Source: Haloactinomyces albus (GTDB taxonomy: Bacteria > Actinomycetota > Actinomycetes > Mycobacteriales > Pseudonocardiaceae). From it: a stretch of 64,000 nucleotides of DNA. A program made the translations under genes and the position numbers. The stretch spans positions 1,798,001-1,862,000 of the forward strand of contig NZ_JAVDXW010000001.1 in NCBI RefSeq assembly GCF_031458135.1, read 5' to 3'. The notes beneath the pieces were generated by a model. That model made no database searches and had not been told where the DNA came from. It saw nothing but the letters and a program-made list of their open reading frames with translations. This document shows positions 26,119 through 35,542 of the stretch, piece by piece; the first letter of the stretch is position 1, and each line of letters begins with the position of its first letter.

Positions 26119-27105
26119 ATGGATGCCGGCGACACGAAGATCGACTTGGCCGAACTCGATGCGGTGCGCGTGTACGCCCTGCCGATGCGCACGAAGTTCC
26201 GTGGTCTCTGCGTCCGACAGGGAATCCTGCTGAGCGGACCGACAGGTTGGGGTGAGTTCTGCGCCTTCGAGGACTACTCCGACACCGAGTCGGTGCCCTG
26301 GCTCGCCGCCGCGCTGGAGGCCTGCGCGGGGGACTGGCCGGAACCGGTGCGCGACAAGATCCCGGTCAATTGCACCGTCCCCGCGGTCACTCCGGACAAG
26401 GCGTACGAGATCGCCGCTACCTCCGGCTGCTCCACGGCGAAGGTGAAGGTCGCCGAGCCCGAGCAGGACCCCGGTGAGGACATCGAACGTGTCAGCGCCG
26501 TCCGGGACGCACTCGGTTCCTGCGGTGCTGTGCGCGTCGACGCCAACGCCGCCTGGGATGTCGACGATGCAGCGGCACGGATCAAGGAACTCGACCGCGC
26601 CGCGCACGGACTCGAATACGTCGAGCAGCCGTGCGCGAGCGTCGACGAACTCGCCGCCGTCCGGCGGCGCGTCGACGTGCGTATCGCCGCCGACGAGTCC
26701 ATCCGCCGCGCCGAGGACCCACTGCGGGTGGCCGTCGCGGAGGCGGCGGATGTCGCGGTGCTCAAGGCGGCACCGCTCGGCGGCGTCCACCGCGCGCTGC
26801 AGGTCGCCGAGGCCTGCGGCCTACCCTGCGTCGTCTCGTCGGCGGTGGAGAGCAGTGTCGGCCTCTCCGCCCAGCTCGCCCTGGCGGGCGCCCTGCCGGA
26901 GTTGCCGTTCGCCTGCGGCCTCGGCACGGTATCGCTGCTCGACGGCGATGTCGTCGCCGACTCGCTGGTCCCCTCGGGCGGGAATCTCCTCGTACCCCGG
27001 CAAGCCCCCGAACCCGCCCCGGCACGAGTCGCAGCGGCCACCCCCTCCGCCCGCACCCAACGCCGCTGGCTCGACCGACTCCGCCGCGTCCACGCCCTGC
27101 TGTAA
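26119..27105 (+). CDS. menC: o-Succinylbenzoate synthase MenC
   Basis: Enolase-superfamily enzyme of menaquinone synthesis: dehydrates SHCHC to o-succinylbenzoate. 328 residues. Catalytic lysines lie in KVKVAE (second K is the base) and VLKAAPLGG; metal ligands are D in VDANAAW, E in YVEQP and D in IAADES. The end has SSAVESSVGLSAQ, typical of MenC. The ATG at 26119 has GGAG upstream. No other men gene lies in the window. A palindromic terminator follows at once, its A-run overlapping the stop codon. Confidence 0.94.
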   Translation: MDAGDTKIDLAELDAVRVYALPMRTKFRGLCVRQGILLSGPTGWGEFCAFEDYSDTESVPWLAAALEACAGDWPEPVRDKIPVNCTVPAVTPDKAYEIAATSGCSTAKVKVAEPEQDPGEDIERVSAVRDALGSCGAVRVDANAAWDVDDAAARIKELDRAAHGLEYVEQPCASVDELAAVRRRVDVRIAADESIRRAEDPLRVAVAEAADVAVLKAAPLGGVHRALQVAEACGLPCVVSSAVESSVGLSAQLALAGALPELPFACGLGTVSLLDGDVVADSLVPSGGNLLVPRQAPEPAPARVAAATPSARTQRRWLDRLRRVHALL

Positions 27106-27134
27106 AAATGCAGTTTCGCGCGAAACTGCAAAAA
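27105..27134. terminator. Bidirectional terminator palindrome (GCAGTTTC-GCGC-GAAACTGC)
   Basis: Perfect 20-bp palindrome at 27110-27129, identical to those at 13110 and 61016. An A-run lies on both sides (AAAAAT before, AAAAAT after), so on the minus strand a T-run follows the hairpin. It sits between convergent menC (stop 27105) and coxG (stop 27140). Confidence 0.8.
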
Positions 27135-27139
27135 TCGCT

Positions 27140-28009
27140 CTACCGGCGCTGCCGACGACGCCGGCGCAGCAGGAACACGGCGGCCAGCACGGCAAGAACC
27201 GCCCCCACCGGTGCGAGGCGCTTGAGGATCGGGCCTCCGGCCGTGTCGAGCAGATCGATGGCCTCTTCCGAGGGCATCGACCGACCGGTGACGACGGCAT
27301 CGGCCCTGCGTGCCGGCTCTTCCTCGGGCGCACTCGACGCGGAGGGCGTGGAGGCCGCCTGCTGCCCGGTCGACACGGTGACCTTCCCGTCCCTCTCGGT
27401 GGTGAACTCACCCGCGGTGACCGATTCGGGGGCGCCCCGATCGCCGTTGCCCTGACCGTACGTCATGGCCTGCTCCACCGATGTCGGTTCCGCAGGCCAT
27501 GGCTGCTCGGCACTCGAGACATCCGCCGTTTCTTCCGCCTCTCCCACCTCTTCCGCGACCTGCTCGCGCTCGGCAAGGCGTTCGGCCAGGCAATCCGCGA
27601 ACTGACCGAGTATCTTGCCGCCCACCTCGGAGATCAGACCGCGCCCGAACTGTGCCGGTTTCCCGGTGACCTTCAGGTCGGTGTCCACGGTCACGGACGT
27701 GCTGCCTCCCTCCGGTGAGAGCACCGCCGTGACGGTGGCAGCGGCGGTGCCGTTGCCACGGGAGTCCTTACCGCTCGCGTCGATCACCACCCGGTGTGCG
27801 TCGGCATCGATCTCGGTAAAGGTGCCCGATCCCTTGTACAGCAGGGAAACCGAACCGAGCTTGACCTTGACCGAACCACCGAACTCGTTGTCCTCGACCC
27901 TGTTGAGGGTCGCACCCGGCATGCACGGCGCGACGCCTTCCGGGTCGAGCAGCGCCGGCCACGCGACCTCGACCGGCACCGGCACCGTGAAGTGGTGTTG
28001 CATCTGCAC
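27140..28009 (-). CDS. coxG: CoxG-like SRPBCC protein with C-terminal membrane anchor
   Basis: 289 residues. Residues 1-150 are a CoxG-type SRPBCC (START-like) domain: HHFTVPVPVEVAWPALLDPE, PCMPGATLNRVE, and GRGLISEVGGKILGQFADC. Then comes an acidic, disordered stretch of about 110 residues and a C-terminal transmembrane helix (VGAVLAVLAAVFLL) with a strongly basic tail. CoxG is needed to anchor CO dehydrogenase to the membrane in Oligotropha; recently CoxG was reported to carry menaquinone to CO dehydrogenase. The GTG at 28009 has AGGAGG seven nt upstream; ATG 28003 is the alternative. It is the last gene of the cox cluster. Confidence 0.88.
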   Translation of the reverse strand: MQMQHHFTVPVPVEVAWPALLDPEGVAPCMPGATLNRVEDNEFGGSVKVKLGSVSLLYKGSGTFTEIDADAHRVVIDASGKDSRGNGTAAATVTAVLSPEGGSTSVTVDTDLKVTGKPAQFGRGLISEVGGKILGQFADCLAERLAEREQVAEEVGEAEETADVSSAEQPWPAEPTSVEQAMTYGQGNGDRGAPESVTAGEFTTERDGKVTVSTGQQAASTPSASSAPEEEPARRADAVVTGRSMPSEEAIDLLDTAGGPILKRLAPVGAVLAVLAAVFLLRRRRRQRR

Positions 28010-28108
28010 TGATGATCCTCCTCGTTCGTCCGGGACGAGCGGACATGCGTGGCACCGGGAGTCCCGAGCGCGGCTACCCACGGGTTCGGGACTCCCCGGC
28101 ACGCTTTC

Positions 28109-28963
28109 CTAAACACCGACGGCCGTGGCCACGGCCCTTCCGGTCAGCACTTCGGCGAGATGCTGGCGGTAATCGACATCGGCACTGGCATCACTGCTCG
28201 GGCTGGTGCCCTCGGCAGCATGCCGGGCCGCCTCGCGGATCGCCTCACTCGTGGCGGGCTTGCCGATCAGGGCACGCTCGACGCCGGCGGCGCGCACGGG
28301 CGTCGGTCCCATGTTGGTCAGTCCAACCCTGGCCTCGGCGATCGCACCGTCGTCGGTACGCACGGCGGCGGCCACACCGACCACCGACCACGCCTGAGCC
28401 ACCCGATTGAACTTCTCGTAGTGAGCGCTCCATTCGGTCCAATGCGGCATGCGCACCTCGACCAACAGTTCGTTGGCCTGCAACGCGGTCGTGAAGTAGT
28501 CCACGAAGAACTCCGAGGCGGGTACCACCCGGCGCCCGGAGGGACCGGCGATCACCATGTCCGCATTCAGCGCCAGCGCCGGGGCGGGCAGGTCTCCCGC
28601 CGGGTCGGCATGGGCCAGCGAGCCACCGAAAGTGCCCCGGTGGCGGACCTGTGGGTCGGCGACCGTGCGAGTGGCCAGTGCCAGCAGCCGCGCGTGCGCA
28701 CGAATCAACGGATCCCCGAGTATCTCGTGGTGACTGGTCATCGAACCGATGACCAGCGATCCGCCCTCCTGCCGGACACCCCGCAACTCCGGGATCCTGC
28801 CGAGATCGACGACCAGACGCGGATCGGCCAGCCGCATGCGCAGCACCGGCAGCAGGCTCTGGCCCCCCGCGAGAACCTTGGCGTCCTCACCCGCCTCATC
28901 CAGCGCGGCCATGGCCTCCTCCACGGTGGAGGGTGCGATGTAATCGAACGATGCGGGAATCAC
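28109..28963 (-). CDS. coxM: FAD-binding medium subunit of CO dehydrogenase-like hydroxylase
   Basis: 284 residues. FAD-binding motifs AGGQSLLPVLRMRLA (about 32-46) and the HRGTFGGSLAHADPAGD loop (about 107-123) are those of CoxM and of xanthine dehydrogenase FAD subunits. It takes electrons from the iron-sulfur subunit and passes them to a quinone or another acceptor. The ATG at 28963 overlaps the coxL stop (4 nt). The DYFTTALQANELLVEV segment is also conserved. Order here is coxS-coxL-coxM, different from the coxM-coxS-coxL order of form I operons. Confidence 0.93.
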   Translation of the reverse strand: MIPASFDYIAPSTVEEAMAALDEAGEDAKVLAGGQSLLPVLRMRLADPRLVVDLGRIPELRGVRQEGGSLVIGSMTSHHEILGDPLIRAHARLLALATRTVADPQVRHRGTFGGSLAHADPAGDLPAPALALNADMVIAGPSGRRVVPASEFFVDYFTTALQANELLVEVRMPHWTEWSAHYEKFNRVAQAWSVVGVAAAVRTDDGAIAEARVGLTNMGPTPVRAAGVERALIGKPATSEAIREAARHAAEGTSPSSDASADVDYRQHLAEVLTGRAVATAVGV

Positions 28964-31431
28964 CTGCTACCTCCCTGCGAACCGGCGGCGAAGCCACCAC
29001 CCGTGTTCATCGAGCCCAGTCCTCCACCGGCTTCCGCGGCCACGGCCGAACTTCCCCGCGCGCCCGTGACCGCTCGCCACACCCGCTGCGGCGAGCACGG
29101 CATCTCCACGTCATCGACACCGAGGTGCCGTAGTGCGTCGACGACGGCGTTGACCACCGCCGGGGTCGAGGCGATCGTGCCCGCCTCACCCACTCCCTTG
29201 ACACCCAGCGGGTTCGACGTCGCCCGCGTCTCGGTGCGGTCGGTGGTGAAATCCGGAAGATCGGCCGCCGAGGGAACCAGGTAGTCGGCGAACGTCGCCG
29301 TGGTCAGCGTGCCGTCCTCGTCGTAAACCGCATCCTCGTACAACGCTTGGGCGATGCCCTGTGCCAACCCACCGTGCACCTGACCTTCGACGATCAGCGG
29401 GTTGACCACGGTGCCGACATCGTCGACGCACACATAGGAACGAATGCGTACCGCTCCGGTCTCGGTGTCGACCTCGGTCGCGCACAGGTGCGTGCCGTGC
29501 GGGAACGAGAAGTTCTCCGGGTCGAAGGAGGCCTCGGCGTCGAGATTCGGCTCCACCCCCTCGGGCAGATCGTGCGCGGCGAACGCCGCCAGTGCGATAT
29601 CGGCGAGCCCGGTGCCCTGGTCGGTGCCCCGCACGCCGAACCGGCCGCCGGAGAACTCCAGGTCGTCCTCGGAGCACTCCAGCATGTGCGCGGCGATCGT
29701 CTTCGCCTTCTCGATGACCTTGTCGGTGGCCTGCACAGCGGCGATGCCACCGACCGCCAGGGAACGCGAACCGTAGGTGTCCATTCCCCGCGGCGAGGAC
29801 TGGGTGTCGCCGTGCAGGACCTCGACATCGTCGAACGACACACCCAGGCGCTCGGCCACGATCTGACTCCAAGCCGTCACATGCCCTTGGCCGTGCGGGG
29901 ACACGCCCGTGACCACCTCGACCTTGCCGGTCGGCAGCACCCGAATCTGCGCATGCTCCCAGCCACCCGCACCGTAGGACAGCGACCCGAGCACCCGTGA
30001 CGGGGCGAGTCCGCACATCTCGGTGAACGTCGAAACCCCGATGCCGAGCTGGACCGCGTCCCCCTGCTGCCGTCGCCGTTGCTGTTCCGCACGAAGCTGC
30101 CGGTAGTCGAACAGCTCCAATGCCCGATCGGTGGCGGCCTCGTAGTCGCCGGAGTCGTAGGTCAGTCCGGCAACCGTGGTGAACGGGAACTCATCGTGGC
30201 CGATCCAGTTCTTCCGGCGCAGTTCGAGCGGATCCATGTCCAGTTCGGCGGCGAGCTCGTCCATCATCCGCTCGATGGCAAACGTCGCCTCCGGACGTCC
30301 CGCACCACGGTAGGCGTCCGTCGGGGTCTTGGTGGTGAACACGTTCGTGCAGCTGAAGTGGTAGGCGGGGAACTTGTAGATCGAGTTGAACATCAGTCCG
30401 CCGAGAATCGGCACTCCCGGCGTCACCAGTCGCAGATAGGCGCCCATGTCCGCCAGCAGTTCGACCTTCAGGCCGGTGACCGTGCCGTCACGGCGGGCCG
30501 ACAACGCGAGCTTCTGCACCTGGTCCCGGCCGTGGTGGCCGGAGACCATCGTCTCCGACCGCGTCTCGGTCCACTTCACCGGACGGCCGAGCCGCTGTGC
30601 GAGCAGGAAAGCGATCACCTCCTCCGGTGTCACCTGCAGCTTGCCGCCGAAACCGCCACCCACGTCCGGGGCGATCACGCGGATCTTCTGTTCGGCCACA
30701 CCCAGCGTCATCGCCAGCATCGTGCGCAGAATGTGCGGTACCTGTGTCGCCGAGTACATCGTGAACTGCTCACCGGTCGGGTCGACCAGCACCGAGCGCG
30801 GTTCCATGAACGCCGGGATCAGGCGCTGCTGACGAAACGTCCGCTCGACGCGCACCTCGGCCTCGGCCAGCGCCTGCTCCACATCGCCGCCGGTGCCCGC
30901 CTCGGCGGAGTCGAAGGTCCACGTGGCGTTGCGATTGGTGCCCAGCTCGGAATGCACCAGCGGCGAGTCACCGTCCAGAGCCGACTCCATGTCCAGCACC
31001 GCGGGCAGGTCCTCGTAGTCGATGTCGATGGTGTCGAGGGCGTCACGGGCCTCGGCGGCGCTGCGGGCTGCCACCACGGCCACCGCCTCACCGGCGAAAC
31101 GCACCTCGTCGACCGCCATCGACGGTGCCTGCGGGGCCTTCATGTCCTCGGTGATCGGCCACGCGCACGGAAGACTGCCCTGCTCGTCGGCGAGGTCCCG
31201 ACCGGTCAGGGCCGCGTGCACGCCGGACATCCGCCGTGCCTCGGCGGTGTCGATCGCGGTGATGCGTGCGTGCGCGACCGGGCTGCGCAGCACCGCCAGG
31301 TGCAGCATTCCCGGCAGGGTCATGTTGTCGGTCCAGCGGGTACTGCCGGTGATCAACCGCGCGTCTTCCTTGCGCTTACGCGCGCGGCCGAGTTCCGGTT
31401 CCGCTCCCGGAGTCGTGGGGGTGGCGGTCAT
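28960..31431 (-). CDS. coxL: Molybdenum-binding large subunit, form II CoxL
   Basis: Catalytic subunit of a molybdenum hydroxylase, 823 residues. The active-site loop is AYRGAGR (about 371-377), the mark of form II CoxL; form I, proven to oxidise CO, has AYxCSFR with the copper-binding cysteine. The cofactor loop GGGFGGK (about 258) and GVGEAG (catalytic glutamate, near 747) are present. So the protein is a CO dehydrogenase-like hydroxylase whose substrate is unknown, perhaps an aldehyde, purine or N-heterocycle. Start ATG at 31431, overlapping the coxS stop as ATGA. Needs molybdopterin cytosine dinucleotide in the family; no mocA gene is seen here. Confidence 0.93.
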   Translation of the reverse strand: MTATPTTPGAEPELGRARKRKEDARLITGSTRWTDNMTLPGMLHLAVLRSPVAHARITAIDTAEARRMSGVHAALTGRDLADEQGSLPCAWPITEDMKAPQAPSMAVDEVRFAGEAVAVVAARSAAEARDALDTIDIDYEDLPAVLDMESALDGDSPLVHSELGTNRNATWTFDSAEAGTGGDVEQALAEAEVRVERTFRQQRLIPAFMEPRSVLVDPTGEQFTMYSATQVPHILRTMLAMTLGVAEQKIRVIAPDVGGGFGGKLQVTPEEVIAFLLAQRLGRPVKWTETRSETMVSGHHGRDQVQKLALSARRDGTVTGLKVELLADMGAYLRLVTPGVPILGGLMFNSIYKFPAYHFSCTNVFTTKTPTDAYRGAGRPEATFAIERMMDELAAELDMDPLELRRKNWIGHDEFPFTTVAGLTYDSGDYEAATDRALELFDYRQLRAEQQRRRQQGDAVQLGIGVSTFTEMCGLAPSRVLGSLSYGAGGWEHAQIRVLPTGKVEVVTGVSPHGQGHVTAWSQIVAERLGVSFDDVEVLHGDTQSSPRGMDTYGSRSLAVGGIAAVQATDKVIEKAKTIAAHMLECSEDDLEFSGGRFGVRGTDQGTGLADIALAAFAAHDLPEGVEPNLDAEASFDPENFSFPHGTHLCATEVDTETGAVRIRSYVCVDDVGTVVNPLIVEGQVHGGLAQGIAQALYEDAVYDEDGTLTTATFADYLVPSAADLPDFTTDRTETRATSNPLGVKGVGEAGTIASTPAVVNAVVDALRHLGVDDVEMPCSPQRVWRAVTGARGSSAVAAEAGGGLGSMNTGGGFAAGSQGGSR

Positions 31432-31991
31432 GACTGGTGCCCTCCTGTCGCCTGCGTCCGGACCTGCTCGGTGGAGGTGCGTGGCGCGGGCGTCTGCTCG
31501 GACTGCTCCATCGGCGGTGCCGCGCCCGGCTGCATGCGCCGGGATGCGTCCTGTACGGCTCGGACGATGTTCTGGTAACCGGTGCAGCGGCAGAGATTGC
31601 CTTCCAAGCCCTCGCGGACCTGCTGCTCGTCCGGTTCCGGAGTGTCGGCCAGCAGGTCCAGGGACTGCATGATCATGCCCGGGGTGCAGAATCCGCACTG
31701 CAGGGCGTGGTTGTCGTGGAAGGCCTGCTGCATCGGATGCAGTTGACCGTCCCTGGCAAGACCTTCGATGGTGGTGACCTCGTGACCGTCGGCCTGCACG
31801 GCCAGCACGGAACACGACTTCACACTGTGCCCGTCCAGATGGACGGTGCAGGCGCCGCAGTTGCTCGTGTCGCAGCCGACGACGGTGCCGACCTTGCCCA
31901 GCTGCTCTCGCAGGTACTGGACGAGCAGAGTGCGGGGCTGCACTTCGTCGGTATAGGCGGTGCCGTCGACATTGACGGTGATGCGCGGCAT
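31428..31991 (-). CDS. coxS: 2Fe-2S small subunit CoxS
   Basis: 187 residues. The plant-ferredoxin-type cluster uses C40, C45, C48 and C60 ([13 protein letters not shown] and KSC). The second cluster uses CGFCTPGM and NLCRCTGY. The last 35 residues are Gln/Thr-rich and extra. It carries electrons from the molybdenum site of CoxL to the FAD of CoxM. ATG 31991 has GGAGG four nt upstream; a longer frame to 32108 is not credible. A CRP-like site lies 61-76 bp upstream, so expression may respond to energy or carbon state. Confidence 0.94.
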   Translation of the reverse strand: MPRITVNVDGTAYTDEVQPRTLLVQYLREQLGKVGTVVGCDTSNCGACTVHLDGHSVKSCSVLAVQADGHEVTTIEGLARDGQLHPMQQAFHDNHALQCGFCTPGMIMQSLDLLADTPEPDEQQVREGLEGNLCRCTGYQNIVRAVQDASRRMQPGAAPPMEQSEQTPAPRTSTEQVRTQATGGHQS

Positions 31992-32051
31992 TGGGCCTCC
32001 TTCACGGACCTGACCCGCGGTGCGCGGATGTTCACAGAACTCGGCGACCCC

Positions 32052-32067
32052 GGTGACAGGGGTCACA
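32052..32067 (-). promoter_or_regulatory. CRP-like operator upstream of coxS
   Basis: On the minus strand TGTGA-N6-TCACC, nine of ten matches to TGTGA-N6-TCACA. It stands 61-76 bp upstream of the coxS ATG, between the XdhC-like gene and coxS. A similar site stands before rpf. CRP-family control of cox genes has been reported in mycobacteria. A -10 box could not be fixed. Confidence 0.45.
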
Positions 32068-32158
32068 AAAGCGAGCCTGCTACGTGACGGCCTTGAGAGC
32101 AAGCCCACACGCGAACGCTATCGACGATCACTGTGTGACACCTTCGATAACCGACCGC

Positions 32159-33277
32159 TCAGGCCTCGTGATGGATCGGCCCTTCGGTCTCGGAGAGCCG
32201 GGCACCGCGTCCGCCCCAGCGCAGCGCGATCAGCTCCGCCGCGATCGACACCGCCGTTTCCTCCGGCGTGCGCGCACCGAGATCGAGGCCGATCGGCGAG
32301 GCCAGTGCAGCCAGTTCGGTCTCGGTCACACCGCTCTGCCGGAGCCTGCGCAGCCGATCATCGTGCGTACGACGGGAACCCATCGCGCCGACATAGGCCA
32401 GCGGCTGCCGCAACGCCACCTCGAGCACCGGCACATCGAATTTCGGATCGTGCGTCAGCACCATCACCGCACTGCGCTCGTCCAGGCGTCCCGCCTCGAC
32501 CTCGGAGGCCAGGTACCGATGCGGCCAATCGGTCACCACCTCGTCGACCTCGGGAAAACGACTGCGGGTGGCGAAGACCGGCCGGGCGTCGCACACCGTC
32601 ACCCGATAGCCGAGGAAGGAGCCGATGCGTGCCATCGCGGCGGCGAAGTCGATCGCTCCGAACACGAGCATTCGGGGCCGCGGCTCGAACGAGTTGACGA
32701 AAACCCGCATCCCCGCGCCGCGCCGCTGTCCCTCCGGTCCGTACTCGAGCACGCCACTGCGTCCGCTCGCGAGTAGCCCCCGGGCATCGTCGATCACGGC
32801 CTCCTCGAGGCGCGCGGATCCGAGCCCGCCACGCGCGCGATCGTTCCAGACCAGCAGGTGTGCGCCGACGATCCCCGAATCCGGATGCTCGACGATCGTG
32901 ACCGTCGCGACCGGATCTCCCGCGCGTACCGAACCGGTCAGTTCCGCCAGCTCCGGGAACGAACGGCGGTCAATACGCTCGACGAAGACATCGAGGATGC
33001 CGCCGCAGGTCAGACCCACGGCAAAAGCGTCATCATCGCTGACTCCGTAGCGCTGCAAGCCCGGCTGCTCACCGTCGAGGACACCGGTGGCCCGCTCGTA
33101 AACCGCTCCTTCGACACAGCCACCCGACACGCTGCCGACGACGCTGCCCTCACCGGTCACCAGCATCGCCGCACCGGCCGGACGCGGGGCGGAGCGGAAC
33201 GTGGCCACGACGGTGCCCAACCCGACCGATTCCTCCGCCTGCCAGCGCCGTTCCACCTCATCGAGCACGTCACGCAC
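32159..33277 (-). CDS. XdhC/CoxI-family molybdenum enzyme maturation protein
   Basis: 372 residues. N-terminal XdhC domain: VVATFRSAPRPAGAAMLVT and SVSGGCVEGAVYE with a conserved cysteine, then LTCGGILDVFVE. C-terminal XdhC Rossmann domain: RMLVFGAIDFAAAMARIG, DARPVFATRSRFP, and YVGAMGSRRTH. XdhC proteins bind and sulfurate the molybdenum cofactor before insertion into hydroxylases such as CoxL. The GTG at 33277 shares a base with the coxE stop (TAGTG). It is followed by coxS after 167 nt, in the same direction. Confidence 0.92.
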   Translation of the reverse strand: MRDVLDEVERRWQAEESVGLGTVVATFRSAPRPAGAAMLVTGEGSVVGSVSGGCVEGAVYERATGVLDGEQPGLQRYGVSDDDAFAVGLTCGGILDVFVERIDRRSFPELAELTGSVRAGDPVATVTIVEHPDSGIVGAHLLVWNDRARGGLGSARLEEAVIDDARGLLASGRSGVLEYGPEGQRRGAGMRVFVNSFEPRPRMLVFGAIDFAAAMARIGSFLGYRVTVCDARPVFATRSRFPEVDEVVTDWPHRYLASEVEAGRLDERSAVMVLTHDPKFDVPVLEVALRQPLAYVGAMGSRRTHDDRLRRLRQSGVTETELAALASPIGLDLGARTPEETAVSIAAELIALRWGGRGARLSETEGPIHHEA

Positions 33278-34458
33278 TACGCAGCACCTCCACGTTCGCC
33301 CTCCCGTCGGGAACCCCACTGATCGGCCGTCGTCGCCCATCCGCTCCCGCGGTTCCGGGCAAGGCGGCGTACCCACCACCACAACTCCTGCAACGACCGC
33401 AGACTGTGTCCCGCCACCAGGTGGTCCACATACGGCCACGCGGCCGCGATCCCCGACTGCACCGGCGAATATCCGGCTCGCCCGGCATGCGGATTCACCC
33501 ACACGACGGCATGGGCCAAGCGGCGCAACCGCTGCATCTGCTCGGCGAGAACACTCGTGTCGCCCCGCTCCCACCCGTCGGAGAACAGCACCACCACGGC
33601 TCTGCGGGCGGCACCGCGCCTGCCCCACCGATCCAGAAAAACTCGCAGCGTCTCGCCGAGCCTGGTACCTCCCGAGAAATCCGGCACCGCTTTCGCCGCC
33701 GCGGCCAGCGCCTGTTCCGGATCACGATGCCGCAGCTGTCTGCTTACCCGGGTCATCCTGGTGCCCAGGGTGACCACCTCGGTGTGGGTCGGTGATCGCC
33801 GCACCACCACGTGCGCGAAGCGCAGCAGCGCGTCGGCGTAGGGACTCATCGATCCGGACACGTCGATCAGCAGCACCACCCGGCGGGCCCGTGTCGTCCG
33901 GTTGCGCCGGGGCAACCGGATCGGCTCCCCACCCGTGCGCAACAGTGCGCGCATGGTCGCTCGGGGGTCGAGCTGCCCGCGCCGGGACGATCTGTGCCGG
34001 AACGCGGGGCGCTGCGGCGGTTCCGGCTCCAACTCGGCGAACAGCCGACGCAGCTGCTCGCGTTCCTCGGCGCTGAGGTCGGCCAGGTCACGGTTGTGCA
34101 GGACCTCGGCATCGCCCGCCGCCGTCGCCAACGGCTCGGGCTCACCGGGCTCGGTGTCCCGCGAGGACAAAGCGGCGCTGCGCGCTCGCCGCTCGGTGCT
34201 GGAGGTTTGCCCGCGCGACGGCATGTCCGCACCACGGAACCAGTAGTCGAAAGCGGCGTCGAAGCGGGGCAGATCCTCCGGATCGGCACACAGCGTGAGA
34301 CGACCCGCCCAGTACAGCCTGCTCCGGTCGGCGAGGTCGACATGCTCGACAGCCGCCAGAAACGCCTGAACACGGTTGGGGCCGCACATCATGCCCGAGT
34401 GCCGCAACGCGCGGGCGAAGCCCACCAGCCCGCCCACGGTGTGATCCACGCCTCCCAT
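33277..34458 (-). CDS. coxE: CoxE-like VWA-domain protein
   Basis: 393 residues. The N-terminal half (VGGLVGFARALRHSGMMCGPN) and the central LSAEEREQLRRLF are typical of CoxE. The von Willebrand A domain has a MIDAS motif DVSGSMS, with the later T of TRLGETL and D of FSDGWERGDT completing the metal site. CoxE works with the MoxR ATPase CoxD in maturation of the molybdenum enzyme. ATG 34458 was chosen (no strong ribosome binding site); a GTG a few codons on is possible. coxD lies just upstream, with a family palindrome between. Confidence 0.9.
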   Translation of the reverse strand: MGGVDHTVGGLVGFARALRHSGMMCGPNRVQAFLAAVEHVDLADRSRLYWAGRLTLCADPEDLPRFDAAFDYWFRGADMPSRGQTSSTERRARSAALSSRDTEPGEPEPLATAAGDAEVLHNRDLADLSAEEREQLRRLFAELEPEPPQRPAFRHRSSRRGQLDPRATMRALLRTGGEPIRLPRRNRTTRARRVVLLIDVSGSMSPYADALLRFAHVVVRRSPTHTEVVTLGTRMTRVSRQLRHRDPEQALAAAAKAVPDFSGGTRLGETLRVFLDRWGRRGAARRAVVVLFSDGWERGDTSVLAEQMQRLRRLAHAVVWVNPHAGRAGYSPVQSGIAAAWPYVDHLVAGHSLRSLQELWWWVRRLARNRGSGWATTADQWGSRREGERGGAA

Positions 34459-34493
34459 ACCCGCATTGTGCACCTCTCGGCAGGGGTGAACGC

Positions 34494-34511
34494 CGATTTC
34501 CCGCGAAATCG
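34494..34511 (-). terminator. Palindrome between coxD and coxE (TTTC-N4-GAAA family)
   Basis: Arms CGATTTC and GAAATCG around CCGC: a shorter, 7-bp member of the palindrome family. It lies 3 nt after the coxD stop and 36 nt before the coxE start, in the same transcriptional direction, so it would act as an attenuator inside the operon and not as a full stop. Confidence 0.5.
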
Positions 34512-34513
34512 AC

Positions 34514-35413
34514 CTACACGATCCCGGCGGCACGAGCGCGGTCGGCGTCCTCGCGATACTTCAGCACCGCCCCGAGCGTGCGTGCCGCGACCTCGGTGTC
34601 GAGATCACCGGTGCCGAGCGCGAGCAGCGCCTGCGCCCAGTCCAGTGCCTCGGCGACACCGGGTGGCTTCAGCAATTCCATCCGCCGCATCCGCTGCACC
34701 GCATCGGCGACCTGCTCCGCCAGCCGCGCATCCAAGCCCGGCAGTCGTCGCCGCAGGATCGCCACCTCACGCTCCAGGCCGGGATGTTCGAGCCAGTGAT
34801 ACAGGCAGCGGCGTTTCAACGCGTCGTGCACTTCCCGGGTCCGGTTCGAGGTGAGCACCACCAGCGGCGGCTCCGGTGCCTCGACCACACCGAACTCCGG
34901 AATGCTCACCGCGTATTCGGACAGCATCTCCAGCAGGAACGCCTCGAACTCGTCATCGGCACGGTCGATCTCGTCGACGAGCAGCACGCACGGCGACTCC
35001 TGCAGGGCGCGCAGCAGTGGCCGAGCCAGCAGAAACCGCGACGTGTACAGCGAGGACTCCGCCTCCTCCGCGTTCAGCGTGCCGCCCGAGGCCGCCTCCA
35101 GCGTGCGCAGATGCAGCAGCTGACGCGGAAAGTCCCAGTCGTAGAGCGCTTGGGCCGCGTCGATGCCCTCATGGCACTGCAGCCGGATCAGGCGGAGGTC
35201 GAGTGCGCTCGCCAGTGCCTGCGCGAGCGCCGTCTTGCCGGTACCCGGTTCGCCCTCGCACAGCAGCGGGCGGCGCATCCGCCGGGCGAGGAATGCGGCC
35301 GTGGCGATTCCGTCATCCGGCAAGTAGCCCGTCCCGTCGAGTGCGGCCGCGACCCCTTCCGGGGATTCCATCGCCGGGGATTCCATCGCACGCACGTCAC
35401 CGTCATCGACCAT
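34514..35413 (-). CDS. coxD: MoxR-type AAA ATPase CoxD
   Basis: 299 residues. Walker A CEGEPGTGKTALAQALA, Walker B VLLVDEIDRAD, sensor VVLTSNRTREVHDALKRR with arginine finger. MoxR AAA ATPases pair with VWA proteins as chaperones; CoxD is required for building the [CuSMoO2] site of form I CO dehydrogenase in Oligotropha. Here the partner is form II, so its role may be cofactor insertion or sulfuration. The ATG at 35413 is 6 nt after TACGCT, so the cluster's mRNA is likely leaderless. A 15-bp duplication encodes MESPA twice near the start. Confidence 0.92.
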   Translation of the reverse strand: MVDDGDVRAMESPAMESPEGVAAALDGTGYLPDDGIATAAFLARRMRRPLLCEGEPGTGKTALAQALASALDLRLIRLQCHEGIDAAQALYDWDFPRQLLHLRTLEAASGGTLNAEEAESSLYTSRFLLARPLLRALQESPCVLLVDEIDRADDEFEAFLLEMLSEYAVSIPEFGVVEAPEPPLVVLTSNRTREVHDALKRRCLYHWLEHPGLEREVAILRRRLPGLDARLAEQVADAVQRMRRMELLKPPGVAEALDWAQALLALGTGDLDTEVAARTLGAVLKYREDADRARAAGIV

Positions 35414-35419
35414 GCCGTG

Positions 35420-35425
35420 AGCGTA
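35420..35425 (-). promoter_or_regulatory. -10 box of the cox cluster (coxD), leaderless
   Basis: TACGCT on the minus strand lies 6 nt before the ATG of coxD. No ribosome binding site is seen before coxD. This would drive at least coxD, coxE and the XdhC-like gene; coxS may have its own promoter. Confidence 0.45.
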
Positions 35426-35542
35426 TTCGCTCGGTCACGCAGGACGCTCCGACCCGGCCGCACATCGCGGCTGTCCCACTGCGGGCCACGGAAGATCCAC
35501 AAGCCATACTGGCCCGGTTGCCGTGTCCTGATGAGGTGGAGC

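Noticed and set aside
28960..31431. Form I CO dehydrogenase
   Set aside because: The loop is AYRGAGR; the cysteine-containing form I loop is absent.
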